NCBI GenBank assembly: GCA_033063855.1
Contig: CP093831.1
Span: 23,312,001-23,376,000 of the forward strand
DNA length: 64,000 nucleotides
Direction: 5' to 3'
Source: Smittia aterrima
Taxonomy: Eukaryota; Arthropoda; Insecta; Diptera; Chironomidae
In this document: positions 18,950-31,400 of the stretch, in pieces
Position numbering within the stretch: the stretch's first letter is position 1
Layout of the letters: each line of letters begins with the position of its first letter
Notes under the pieces: model-generated
Told to the model about the DNA's origin: nothing
Databases searched by the model: none
What the model saw: only the letters and a program-made list of their open reading frames with translations
Translations under genes and position numbers: made by a program

Positions 18950-19407
18950 TTAATAAATCAATCCGGCCCAATCACATTTCTTAAAGAAAATGGAACACAG
19001 ATTTTTTTTTCTCGAAAAATCATTGAAACATTTCTCATTGCTTAGTAGATTTCTTCGTTTTGTTCATTGTGAGAAACCAATTATGAAGCAATTAGCGAGA
19101 CATAATATTTTTGCAGAATAATCTGTAATTAAATTTTATTGAAAAGCTGATAAGAAATTGAAACAGATTCTGAGTTATTTATGTTAATTGTGATGAACTT
19201 ATCGGAAGTTCTGGCGAATTTTTAAAATTGCTACAATATCGAAAGAGAATGGAATGGAAACCGAATGGAATTGTGAGAGGACTTTTTATTAATCCGTTCA
19301 TTGCAATTTGTTTTACTTCGATCGTATTTCGAGAAATCATTTTTTTGTTTTGCGACTGGAGCTAAATAATTTAAATAAACCAAAAAAAAAATACAATTTA
19401 GCTAATA
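18950..19407. other. Spacer between the LRR gene and CLIP gene C
   Basis: No intact gene. A 30-base relic of the cysteine-peptide signal sequence is at 19301-19330; the rest is AT-rich and unremarkable. Confidence 0.5.
19301..19330 (+). pseudogene. Short relic of the cysteine-peptide signal sequence
   Basis: TTGCAATTTGTTTTACTTCGATCGT matches copy 1 of the peptide gene (TTGCAATTTGTTTTGCCTCGATCGT, about 5278-5302) with two mismatches, then diverges. It is too short for certainty, but the motif is otherwise seen only in the two peptide genes. Confidence 0.4.
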
Positions 19408-21007
19408 TTAACTCCAAACTCTCTCTTCGATCCAATCAAGGTAGGACGACACTCTTGTGTAAACTCCTGGAAATCTTTCTATTCCACATTGTGTACTACC
19501 AAACGAAGTTACTCCAATTATGTGGAACAAACAAATGCTTGATGGCGTTGCAACCTGAATTGGTCCTCCTGAATCTAAAATATGATTGAATTCGTTAGTA
19601 CAATTTATCAATTGACTTGTTTGAAATTTTACCTCCTTTGCAAGAGTCTCTTACTCCTTCGAGGACTCCAGCGCACATCTGACTATCGATCATTCTCTGG
19701 TTCACTTTCCATTCATCATATAAACTATTACAATGATTGTTGTTAATAATATCGAGCTCAACTTTCATTAGATCGTCAGATCTTCCACTGCTTTCTGTTT
19801 TTCCCCAACCGGTTGCGATAGTCTTTGTGTAGTTGATGTTTGGCGTTTGCCACAGGCAAGCTGGACGAATAAATGGCGTGAATCTATTAAGAGAAAATGA
19901 TATTTTAATATTTTCTTTAAGGATTGAATCTAAAACTTACTCGACGCTTCTCGATAATCGAATCAACGCAATGTCAAAGTATTTTGAGATTTTAGGCCTA
20001 AATTCTTCATGAGGTATGAATTCAGCAACTGGAACATCAAGCTCAGTGAGTCCATCTGCTTTACTTCTTATGTTCTGGTCACCAAGACGAACCATTGTCG
20101 GCGGTGATCCACCTTTCAATTTAGAAAATGTTTGTCAGCTTGACAATGTCAAGAAAATATTTTCTTTATCTTAAGTTACCTTTTGTACAATGAGCAGCAG
20201 TTAAAACAAAATTCTCTGAGATTAGAGATCCGCCACATAGAAACTCTATCGGCTTATTAGGTTCTTCCCATCCGAGAGCTGCCATGTGTGGAAATTCTCC
20301 GTTCTTCGTCTTTACACCGCCAAAGATCAATGGTAATCCATATTTGCACAATGATTCCCCGATCCAATGCGTATCCGTCAAATAAATTTTCTTTATCGTC
20401 AACTCGGCGTACTCCTCGCATTCTAATAAAAAATTGAAAATTTAAGTTTTCTTTGAAATGTAAAGTTAACTTACTTTGCTCGCTGATACGTTTTGAGCTA
20501 GTAAAACGAGTTAGTCGAGCTTCGGTTGTGGTTGTAATTTTTGGAGTTGTTATTTCTGGAGTTGTAATTTCTGGAGTTGTAGTTGATGGAGTTGCAGTTT
20601 CGGTTGGACAACACATAATTGGGGAGTTACTGACATATTCGCAGACTGATGGTCTAATTCCACGATTATAATCATCTCGAGCTTTTGTGCATTTTCTGTA
20701 ATGGATGCAGACACCAGGATGGCCATCATGTTTTCTTACGCATGAGTCGCCCTCTGAAAACATTAAAAAACTATTATCAAGACAAAAATCACAGGAATTG
20801 CTGACTTTACAGGAAAAACTTTTTTTGTTTATTTTTAGTGATCAGCAACTTTGACTTATAAAACTTTTCAAAAGTGGTTCATCAAAATTGTTTTATAATT
20901 CAATCCAATTTAGTTGATTCTAAGAACTGATAATTATATTTACCGGACAATCCTCGAACGCCAAGCACAAACAATAAGATTAATAGAGACTTCGTTTTAA
21001 TATTCAT
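19408..21007 (-). CDS. CLIP-domain serine protease C (CLIPC type, trypsin-like)
   Basis: Six exons in transcript order: 21007-20944, 20753-20475, 20422-20180, 20112-19941, 19883-19633, 19574-19408; 391 residues, in frame. Signal peptide, CLIP domain (GDSCVRKHD ... IMCCP), then the longest linker of the cluster with Thr/Pro repeats (ITTPEITTPKITTT). The S1 domain starts LPLIFGGVKTKNGEFPHMAA; cleavage after Leu before I-x-GG, with a Cys a few residues upstream, is typical of the CLIPC subfamily (Snake, Persephone). The catalytic triad is intact (TAAHC, FDIALIRL, CKGDSGGP), and Asp at position 189 (RDSCKGDSGG) predicts trypsin-like specificity. Expected role: a haemolymph zymogen in a Toll or melanisation cascade. 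IFGG instead of IVGG is a mild variant. Confidence 0.88.
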
Positions 21008-21033
21008 CTTCACTGTCAGACAACTCGAAAACA

Positions 21034-21068
21034 ACTGATCTCTATTCGATCCTTACGCTCACTTATCA
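21034..21068 (-). promoter_or_regulatory. Core promoter of CLIP gene C
   Basis: TCAGT (complement of 21034-21038) and TGATAAG (complement of 21062-21068) lie about 30 bases apart, with GAGATCAGTTG shared with gene D. Confidence 0.6.
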
Positions 21069-21079
21069 ATTTCTATTTC

Positions 21080-21412
21080 AACGCCAATTTTTTTCTTGTT
21101 ATGAAACGAGCAATGCGAAAGCTTTTTATGAAGCTTTTTAAATCACAGAATCGGACGAAGAGAGTTTTTCTTTAAAATCTGAAACTGACGTTGCGCTGAG
21201 TTATCATAAAGTTTGAGAGATCGTTCTTTGATTTGTAAGATAAAATTAGAAAGAAATAAAAGAGTTGAGAAAAGTGTTTTGAATCGAGAATATTTGTTTA
21301 AAGACGTTTGAGGTCTGTGCAATTTATTATGTTGATGGTATTTGCCAGAGATCACTTAGAATTTTTTTTTGCTTTTTATTATCATTAATCAAAAAAATCA
21401 ATTTGAATAATA
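21080..21412. other. Spacer between CLIP genes C and D
   Basis: AT-rich, with short unrelated frames only. Nothing supportable as a gene. Confidence 0.5.
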
Positions 21413-22906
21413 TTAGCTCCAAACTTTCTCTTCGATCCAATCAAGGTAGGACGACACTCTTGTGTAAACTGCTGGAAATCTCTCTATTCCGCATTGTGTA
21501 CTACCAAACGAAGTTATTCCAATGATGTGAAACAGACAAATGCTTGATGGCGTTGCAACCTGAATTGGTCCTCCTGAATCTAAAATATGATTGAGGTTGT
21601 TAGTACAATTTATCAAATTGACTTATTTCAAACTTTACCTCCACCGCAAGTGTCCTTCCTTCCTTCGAGGACTCCAGCGCACATCTGACTTTCGATGATA
21701 CTGTGATTCAAATTCCATTCACGAAACAAACTATTACAATGATTGTTCTTTATAATATCGAGCTCAACTTTCAACAGTTCGTCAGATCCTGTTCTATTTT
21801 CTGTTTTTCCCCAACCGGTTGCGATAGTTTTTGTGTAGTTGATGTATGACGTTTGCCAAAGACAAGCTGGCCGAATAAATTTCGTGAAGCTGGTACGGAA
21901 GCACTAAATTAAACGTTAGTTCAAAATGAAAATGGAACTCACTCGACTTTTTCCGTTAATCGAATCAACGCAATGTCAAAATATTTTGATCGACTCCTAA
22001 AATCTTCATAAGGAATGAACTCAGCAACGGGAACATCAAGCTCTGTCAATCCATCTGATTTATTTCTTATGTTCTGGTCACCAAGACGAACCATTGTCGG
22101 CGGTGATCCACCTTTCAATTTAGAAAATGTTTGTCAAGAAATATTTTTCTTTATCTCAATTTACCAATTCCACAATGAGCAGCAGTTAAAACAAAATTCT
22201 CTGAAATTAAGGAACCGCCACATTTGAACTCTATCGGCTTATTAAGTCGTTCCCATCCGAGAGCTGCCATGTGAGGAAATTCTCCGTTCTTCGTCTTCAC
22301 ACCGCCAACGATTAACGGAGAATCATATTCGCACTTTGATATCGTGATCGAATGCGTATTCATTAAATGAATTTTCTCTATCGTCAACTCGGCGTACTCC
22401 TCGCATTCTAATAAAAACTTGAAAATTTAAATTTTCATTGAAATGTAAAGTTAACTTACTTTGCTCGCTAATACGTTTTGAGCTGGTAAAACGAGTAAGT
22501 CGAGCTTCGGTTGTTGTTGTTATTTCGGTGGGACAACAGACATACGCCTCGCCACCCAGATGAGCGCAGAATGTTGGTGATATTCCACGATTATTATCCT
22601 CTCGCGCCTTTCTACATTTTCTGAAATGTGTGCAAACACCAGGACTGCGATCATGTTTTGTCACACACGAGTCGCCCTCTCATAATATTAAAAAAAGATT
22701 AAAAACTCGATTAGTTTATTTCTAGAGTGATTTATCAGTTGTAAATTTGTGAATCTCTTCAAAAGTGATGGAACCATGCTATCACAGCTTGGATTGAAAT
22801 TGTTTTCACTTTCGCATTCTAAGAACTGATTAATAAATTTACCTAGCTCTCCTCGAACACTAAGTACAAACAACAATATTAATAGAGACTTCATTTTAAT
22901 AATCAT
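21413..22906 (-). CDS. CLIP-domain serine protease D (CLIPC type, trypsin-like)
   Basis: Six exons in transcript order: 22906-22843, 22678-22460, 22407-22165, 22111-21943, 21889-21639, 21579-21413; 370 residues, in frame. Signal peptide (SLLILLFVLSVRG), CLIP domain (GDSCVTKHD ... YVCCP), linker with ITTTTEARLTRF, and S1 domain starting SPLIVGGVKTKNGEF, so activation after Leu is again CLIPC-like. The triad is intact (TAAHC, FDIALIRL as in its neighbours, CGGDSGGP) with Asp189 (KDTCGGDSGG): a trypsin-like active enzyme is expected. The acceptor of exon 2 is GAG rather than CAG (complement around 22679-22681), unlike A-C, so this splice may be weak. Of the four it is closest to the presumed ancestral form. 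Confidence 0.87.
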
Positions 22907-22932
22907 CTTCACTGCCGTGCAACTCGGAAAAA

Positions 22933-22967
22933 ACTGATCTCTTTTCGAGTCTTACTCTCACTTTTCA
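22933..22967 (-). promoter_or_regulatory. Core promoter of CLIP gene D, GATA site lost
   Basis: TCAGT (complement of 22933-22937) and the surrounding CTCGAAAAGAGATCAGTT are retained, but the upstream TGATAAG of A and C reads TGAAAAG here (complement of 22961-22967). Confidence 0.5.
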
Positions 22968-22969
22968 AT

Positions 22970-25900
22970 TCCCAAAACTTCTCTGTTTATTTTCTTCAAA
23001 TGAGAAATGTGTTTCTTTATCGCGGATTTGAATGATGGGAATTTCAGAATATCTCTATAAAAGCGAAAGGCTTTCAACTGATGATTCGATTGAGGAAAGG
23101 AATTTCCATCGTCGCTATATTCGGAGCTATGAAAGATCAGCTTCTGAACTGACAGGTTTGTGTTCAGATTGAAATAAAATGATTTTTCTTTTGGTGCGTA
23201 ATCGGAATTAATTAAGTTTGCATATTCAGTCTGCTTAATCAGGTGTGTTAATTATCAAGAAACTCATATTTTTCGGATTTAAAGTTCAACGGAAATTTCA
23301 AAACGTTTAAAGGGGCGAAAGTTGAGCTTGGTTATTGTTCAAAGCTTGGTTCAATGATGTTTTGTGATTTTCATTCAAAGCTTGGTTCGAAAAATAGCTT
23401 CAAGACGAAAAGACGATTTCATATCGCGGCATACGAATTCCATAAATTTTAATGTTTATACGCGATCAATAAATGTAGAAATGTGTTCTAATTGTAGATA
23501 AGTGTCGACATTTTGTAAATCCGCAAAGTACAAAACGATAACGCAAACGAACTTCGAAAAAATTGCATTTAAAGAATTTCACAAATTTCCACTTGTTGAT
23601 TCAGGCCGATGAATGGCAAATATTACCTGTAAGAGTAATTTCTCATACAGTGATAGATAAATATTAAGGAATATATAAAATATCAGTGATAAGAGCAAAC
23701 GCAGTGAAGATAACAAATGATTGTGTGTGCCTTTACTAACCGAAAGTGTTTCTAACAAAAATTTGTTTTAACTTCCTAACATTCCTCAAGAAACAACAAC
23801 TCGATCGTCGACCATGGAGCTGCCGTCGTTTGGTGAGTTTAGCATTGGATGATAAAAAAAAGAAGTTGAATCTTGCGTAAGATAAACGGTTAAGAGCACA
23901 GCAGTTTCTCATTAAGCACCTCGACCTGTGTCTCTCGTTGAAGATGAAAATCTGGAGATCGATCGTCACGTCAAAGAAAACTTTAGTGAATGATTTCAGG
24001 TTTTCCATCCTACGCAACGCAATCATCGACCGAGTGAATGAGTGAGTGAGTGAGAGTATGGCGAGGAGAAGAAGAAAAAAGCGACCCGGTGACTGTAAAT
24101 AAATTTATTGTTTCAAAATAATATCGTGAGGGAAGAAGAAGAAGACGAAGAAGCGAGCCGAGTCATCAGCGGAGGGCTCCAAAAAATATTATCACCAGAA
24201 CAAAAATATCTTCTCGCTGATCTTCTCTCCGCCGCTTCTTTTATTATGCAACCGAAATATTCATAATTGAGTCGTTTAATTCTCATCGAAGTTTATTCAA
24301 GCGCGTTCACGCTCGACGGCAATTATCTCTTAGTCTTCTCTGCGATCATTCAAGTTCAAATAACAAACATCGAACGAACGATAAAATTAATTTCCATGTG
24401 TGGAAAACCGCCTCATCATCATCGCAATTAACCCAAGCGCGGCAGTTGGTTAATTAATTGTTGGCTTCTTCTCATTGAAGGGAGGAGAGTGTCGATAATA
24501 AATAATATCTATCATAAACTCAGGCTGACTATCACTTAATACTCTTCAGCGATAGAAACATCTGGACGACCGTATCGTGTTGAAATCGAAACGGAATACG
24601 AGAAATGTTGATATGAATCGCGCCCGATTGTAAAGCAAACAGTTTGCAAGTTGAATGAACGCTTCAAGCTTCACTTGCGTGCAGATATTTTCGCTTTCTT
24701 TCGACCAGCAAATCTTTTTAAAGGAATGTCATTTTCTCATTCCAATTGGAAATAGAAAACTTCCTAAACAGAAATATTAGAAAATTGCTTTAATTGATCG
24801 AGCGACTTTTTATTTCATTAAATCAATCGAGTTTATCGAAAATATAATCCAATAAAAAGTTAAAGTTGATTGAGTCTCGGCTCACGCAATAAAAGAATTT
24901 CCACTTTATCGAATCGAGTCTAATACGATTCCCATCGAATAAGAATCCAGCTGAAGTCCATTAAAACTATTTTCCAACAAGATTTGATCCGAATCAACGC
25001 ATTGAGAGACATTTAAATCGCGTTAGTCAAAGACTTCTCTAGCTTACTCGAAACGTCGCTCCACTTGATTCATTCTGTCTGATTGAGTCGCGTGTGAATA
25101 GTGCAATTGCAAAGAAGAGAGAAAATAGAAAAAGGTCGATTACAATCGCAACAAACCTGAGATGTCCATTTGTGGAGAAGCCTTAGCAGCGAAAGAAATG
25201 TTGACATTAGCGTTGATCACAGTAAGATGTCGATGAACGGCGCCCACATACGTTCCGCATTTCCGATTATGATTCATTGCTTCACCGTTAAGCATTTAAA
25301 GAGAAAGAGAAACCGATTTCAATTTAATTCCCATCAGATGTCCGCCCACATCTCAAGTAATATTTTGATTGGCCTCTTCATAGTCTCTCCGTTTAATTTC
25401 ATGTTAGTCCAAAAGAAGCTTGATGATTGTGCAAAACACTTCAATTAGCCAAAATTCGAAGAAGCTTTAAACTAATGGCGAACTAATTTCTTTTGCAAGA
25501 AATGTGAAAAATTGTTTCACTTCATAAACTTTTTTCCCCGTGAAATCACGCTGAGATACAAATTCTGTTTATTTAAGTTGAGGTCGAGTTTATTGAATTT
25601 CTGGGTTTGAACGATGATGGCTTAGCGTGGCGGCAGCTTATCATAAGTTTAAGTTTATTCTTGTCTGAACCTTGAGCACCTGTACATTTAATTACGATAT
25701 CAACAACTTCTGTTTATCGTTGGTGTCGCTGACTCATTTATGGCTTGACAAGATGTGTAAGTCAGATCATCTCATGTCGCAACATGATCTATCGTCGTAA
25801 TTTATAAATCGCGCCCTCTCTCCACTCCACCGAATACTTTTCCTCTTTCTCATTTGTTTTGTTTTTAAACTCATTCACATTATAAATAGATAATCACGAA

Positions 25901-27170
25901 AAAATGATACGAAAGGCATTTTGGTGTGAAAAATCGCAACGCGAGTCTCAACCTTAAAAAAGGTGACGTCATGAGCGGATCGAATTCAGAGAAAACTACG
26001 CCGACATTTGTCACACGTCCGGTGATCTGCGTCTGCTCGAGTCTTTGGTGGAAAACATTGTTGTCGTATTTCTGTTTTTGAACGGTGTCATTAATATTCG
26101 GAAATATTTATCTGCAGATGTACAAGTTGTTGTGGGAAGTTTCGTAAACTTCGTCATGCCGATGGTCAGCCCATGGGAATTCTTTCTCCGTGTTAATAAT
26201 TTTGTTGACTCAAATACTTCACGCACGGATTACTTCGTCGATCGTGACTTTAACACTTTCGATCTCATCAATGAATTCCGAGGAATCTCGACCGGAAACT
26301 TTTCGCTGCTTCTTTTATTTGCTTTTCGATGATGTAACACCTGTTCTCTTAGCCTTTATGGCACGACGACTGTCGTGTGCTTCGCTGATTGAAATGCAAA
26401 CATAAAGCTAGAGAAAAGAAGCGAATGTCACTTGAGCTTGTTGTTTTGTCCCCACACACACTCAACCGTTAACGCCGTCGACATTGGTCCGGAAATTTCT
26501 CATGTTTTTGCATATTCAACACAAGTTTTGTCAATGCCATTTGACCGTCGCATGACATCATGATCAAATAATAATGAAACTGCATCTGTTCAAGCAGCAA
26601 ACGTTTCTACAAACTTGATTGAATCATCAATTCAAACTCGTTGTGATCTGCTAGATGAATTGCCACGAAGAATCGTCAGAGTCAGAAAAGTTCGTTCCAT
26701 TAATTATCGAGAATATTCAACAAAACAATTTGTCATCTCGTCTTCACTCCCCCGAAAGAAAAACAATTTTACGTAAAATCTCATTAGAACGATTTCAGTG
26801 AGATTTCTCTCGCCACTCAGTTTAGTTAAAGAATTTGTCGCGGAACCATCACGAACATCAAACGTCTGCCAGATAGGCGGAATTGCAATTGTGAAAACAT
26901 TTAATTGTTTTAATTCAGAATGTAATTTGTCAAATGATCTGAATCGGTCTTTGCAAGTTGCGGCGATGAGTCGTCACCAAGTAGCGGCTCGTAAGTTGTT
27001 GCGAGCTTGTCATGATGTAAACAATTGTGCTCAAGAAGTGAAAATCTCGCTCTTTATTATTATTTCTGTGTAAATTTCACGAAACAAGTGACATACAACT
27101 CAAAGCCAGAAGAACATTAAATTGCTGAGCGTAGTTTGAGTTCAATTTTCGTCGCGAGTAAAAGTGCAGA
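22970..27170. other. Large non-coding region between the protease cluster and dystrophin
   Basis: No open frame with family resemblance on either strand. It contains purine-rich GAAGAAGAAG runs around 24140-24160. The last part, directly before 27171, is the likely 5' UTR and upstream promoter region of dystrophin; upstream non-coding exons could lie anywhere in this stretch but cannot be placed by reading alone. Confidence 0.5.
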
Positions 27171-28494
27171 ATGTTGAAGAAGCTGAGAAAAGTCGAAGAC
27201 GATGAAGACAGTAAGACTCCAAGTGGAGTTAACTGAATAATTGCATAATAGTTTCACTTAATTCGCTGTTATCAGTAACCTATTCGCTTGAATGATCGTG
27301 CATTGTAAGGCTGCTCACAAACTTGCTTTCATTTTCATTTGCTACTGTTTGAAAGCTTCTAAATGTGTTTGCATGTTCATTTGTCAAGAAGATAGATTAT
27401 TGCAAAGTTTTCTTTGACAGCTAAAGCCGACTCACTTAGAAACTCTTTGACGAGCATTTCGCTAGCTCATAATCGTCCTCTCTCGCTTGCTCTCTAAATA
27501 ACACAACGAATACGACAGACAACTGATAATTGGACGCCAAAAGTTGATAACAGCTCACTTTGTTTATTTTCGCCGCAAAGTTCTGTTCTGTTTAGTTTCG
27601 AGATGAACTGGCGCTTCCAACTAAAATCCATTAATCAAGGTGCGACCACCTGCGTGTGCTTAATTAGATTTTAGGCTTCAGACTAATTGTAGCAGTTTCA
27701 GTTTTGTCGTCGGCGTTTTCTGCATACAATGAGATTAAATAAAATCATTTCCTTCGTGCTCTCGTCGTCATCGTCGATTGTAATGCGTTTTTCTTTTTCA
27801 TTTACCACCCACAGACGAACGTCAAGATGTTCAGCAAAAGACTTTTACGAAATGGATCAATCATCATCTGAACAAAGCGGGTCATGAGCCGATTAAGAAT
27901 CTTTTCGAAGACTTGCGTGATGGGCACAAATTGTTGGCGCTTCTCGAAAGTCTCACCAACAACAAATACGTAACTTTCTCAATAAAGAGTTTTGTTTGAT
28001 CTTGATCTAATATTTCTCGTGTTTATAGAAACCAGAACGCGGTCGGATGAGAGTTCATCATATCAGCAATATCAACAAAGCATTAAGTGCTCTACAGGAT
28101 TGTGGAATACGAATGGTCAACATTTCCAGTGATGACATCAACAATGGAAATCCGAAACTCACTCTCGGTCTCATTTGGCTTATTGCACTCAGCTTCGACG
28201 GTCAACAACTCGTCACATCACAGGCAATTAGTGGAATTGAAAAGTCTTTGAAGTCTTGGGTCTGTCGATTCACGGAACGTCACGGGTTGAAAGTTAATGA
28301 CTTTACTGCGTCCTGGAATGATGGACTCGCATTCCTCTACATACTCTACGAAACCATTCCAGTTAAATTTGATTTGGAAGCAACGAAAAAGCTTCATCCG
28401 ATCGCTCGTCTTAAAATGGCATTTGACTTAGCAAACGATCAGCTTAAGGTCGAGCCTTTGCTTGATCCTGACGATGTCAACTGCGTTCGACCAG
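27171..28494 (+). CDS. Dys: Dystrophin exons 1-3: actin-binding CH1-CH2
   Basis: Residues 1-220. Exon 1 encodes only MLKKLRKVEDDED and the first base of the next codon. Exon 2 starts NERQDVQQKTFTKWINHHL, the CH1 hallmark; exon 3 continues GRMRVHHISNINKAL, NPKLTLGLIWLIALSF, then CH2 with DFTASWNDGLAFLYIL and LLDPDDVNCVRP. The segment ends phase 1, joining DKKSILMYIMCLY in exon 4, as in vertebrate dystrophin/utrophin. The 604 bp first intron (27211-27814) holds no gene. Confidence 0.92.
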
Positions 28495-31400
28495 GTAAGA
28501 AAATATTTTAAATTCATTTAAACTTTTATTAAAGTTTTCTTTATCTTTTAGACAAGAAATCAATCCTGATGTACATTATGTGTCTCTACAACGCAATCCA
28601 CAAGAATCATCTTGATGAAGATCGATTTGTTGATGATGACATGGATGAAATTGTCTTATTGAATGAAACTAAACAAGAAAGTGACAGTGATGGAGAGACA
28701 GAGAACAAGAAGGCAAAGCTTCATCCTAAGTTAGATGATGTTTCACTCGCAAAGTCAATTGAGGATCTCCGAAGACTGACAAGTGAACCTCAACGTCATA
28801 GTTTCATTAGCTCAGAAGTAAACATCGTTCAAAGCCTCGAACATCATCCTGGCTTCTCACAAAGTGATGAGATTGATGTTAAGATCGTTAAACCATCACA
28901 ACGGCCAGTTTCTAATTGTTCAGTTGAGATCGGCGATTATCAGACTGCGATTGAAGATGTTCTTGAGAAACTTCTTAAAGCAGAGGACACAATCGAAAGT
29001 GATCCAACTTTGTGTGACAATTTAACAGATTCACGAAAGCAATTCCAGAATCATGAAGAGTTTATGTTGAAACTTGCGGATTATCAAGTTTCTGTTGGAT
29101 CAGCGCTCGAAGAAGGAACGAAGCTTCTTACAGAGTCATCTGGTTTATCAAATGAGGAGCAACAAGAGATCAAGCATCAACTTTTCCTTCTCAACGAACG
29201 ATGGGAAGCATTGCGAGTTAAAGCTCTCGACACACAAACGAAAGTTCATAAGCAATTGGCAAAGATGCAACTCGAGAAAGTTGAAGAACTTAAAAGTTTC
29301 TTGACATCCACTGAAGATCGTTTATCAAGAATGTCAGACACTGGACCTGGTCCTGAGCAACTCCGAAAACAAATGGAAGAACATAAGTCACTTCAAATTG
29401 ATTTGGAAGCACAGCAATCACTAGTCGAGTCTTTAAGCAATCTTGTCATTATTGAAGATTCCGAATACTTCCGTGATCTCGAAGATAAACTCGTAGCTCT
29501 CGAGGAACGTTGGTCTCATGTTGTCAAATGGACAGCGAAGCGCTGGGAAAACCTTCAAGAACTTAGCTTCAAATGGACGAAGCTTGCTGAGCAGCATCGT
29601 ATTATCAATCAATGGCTTGACTCACGTGAAACGAAGCTTAAGTCAATGGAAGGAAAAGAAGTTGTCGAGATTGGAGAGACAATGGATCGCATTAAGTGTC
29701 TTCAGTACTGCAAGTTTGATCTTCAGACGTTGCAAACGAATGTTGAAGCATTGGATACAACAGTTCAAGGATTGCAAAATGGTTCGCTATCAACTCTAAA
29801 CATCGGCGATAAGCTTGAAGACATCAACGATCGTATCGAAGCTCTGGGACTAATCGTTGAAGTTCAAGAAAGTCGAATTGAAAGCATGGGCTTCACAATT
29901 GAATCAAATGACCCAAGAAGGATCTCAACACCTTCCGGTTGGGAAAACTTTGAAGCAAAACTTGCTGAGCTCGATGGAAAGAAGATTACCGAGCACATCG
30001 TTGAAGAAACGATTGAATTGCTCCCTAAAAAAGAACAGGACAGCGAGAAAGTCACTCAGCTCAACGAGAGCATCATGGATATGGTTTATTTCGTGGATGA
30101 GATGGAATCGACAATCAATGACATTTATCAACTTGACTTGCAAAATCAACTTATGATGCTTGAGAGACTTCAAGAAAGACTCAAGACGCAAGTTAACGAT
30201 TACGAGAAAGCGAAAGTTCTTCTTGACGATTGCAAGAAGGAAGCAGCGGAGCTTGGAGTCGAAGATCAACATATTCAAGAGCTGGGATCGAAATATGATT
30301 CGATTGGATTCCGAATTGAAGATCTTATCGAAGGAGCGAAGATTGACTTCAAAAAGGAAAAGTTCTACAAGAGTTTAACTGGTATCAAGCTGACGTTAGC
30401 TGATGCTCGCGATTGGTACAAGCAACACGCGAACGAGTCAGGAAAAGAAGAACTTGAGAAGCGTTTGGCAGAAATGGAAGCATTAGCAGAAGAGATATTA
30501 GAAGTTCGTGAAGTCTGCAAGGACGAAAGTGGCTCTGACTGGTCGGAATGGAAACGAGACTTCCAGCAAGTCGATGAAAGTTGGTCGGACATGAAAAGTG
30601 CAATTTCTCGTTTACTTGAAGAGATGAACGACGATGCTCAGGACGATGCTGAAAGTATTAAAGAATTTGATATACAAACTGAAGAAATATTAGCGAGAGC
30701 AAACGAAATGGAAGTTTGGCTAGATGAGTTAGAAAAAAATACTCCGACAACAACGAACGATCAGCTCGAAAACCTCAACGATCTCTTCCAAGTCAAGTCA
30801 AAATTCCAAGTCTTGAAAGAGTCATGCGAGCAAATGACAATCAAATTCAGAGAGTTGAACGAAACTGGCAGCGAAACTCTTTTGCAAGGCGACGATTTAA
30901 TTCAAAACAAACGTGACAGCAGCTTCAGTCAATTAGCGAAGCAGCTCACAAAGCTAAACGCGAGATGGAATGAAGTCACTTCACAGGTTTATGCAAGAAC
31001 TGCAGCGTTAGAATATTTATCGACTCAATACGGTGAACTCAAGACGCTTCTTGTGTCTGAAGCTGGTTACTTAGATAAACTCGACAAACTTTTAAGGAAA
31101 AGTCCAGAGAACGCTGCAGATGCTGAAGAAATTTCCGAGGAACTTGATGTGAGTTAAATCTCTTTTTTAATGTTTTAAAAACTATTCAAACTTTTGATTA
31201 AATTCCTCAGGACATTGAAAACTATTTGCGCAACAACTCATCGGACTCACGCATCGATAAGATTCAAGAAGTTGGTAAGGAACTTGTTGACTTTGGTTTC
31301 TTGAAGCGAGAAATCGCTGACGAGCTAACGACAATGCTCGTTCGTCGTGATCAACTTCATCATCAGGTGAGATCAAATTTATTTAATTTCTCGTGCATCC

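Noticed and set aside
26045..26332. Overlapping frames of 95 (+) and 71 (-) codons
   Set aside because: Neither shows domain motifs, both lie in a non-coding region upstream of dystrophin, and the plus frame's hydrophobicity looks compositional.
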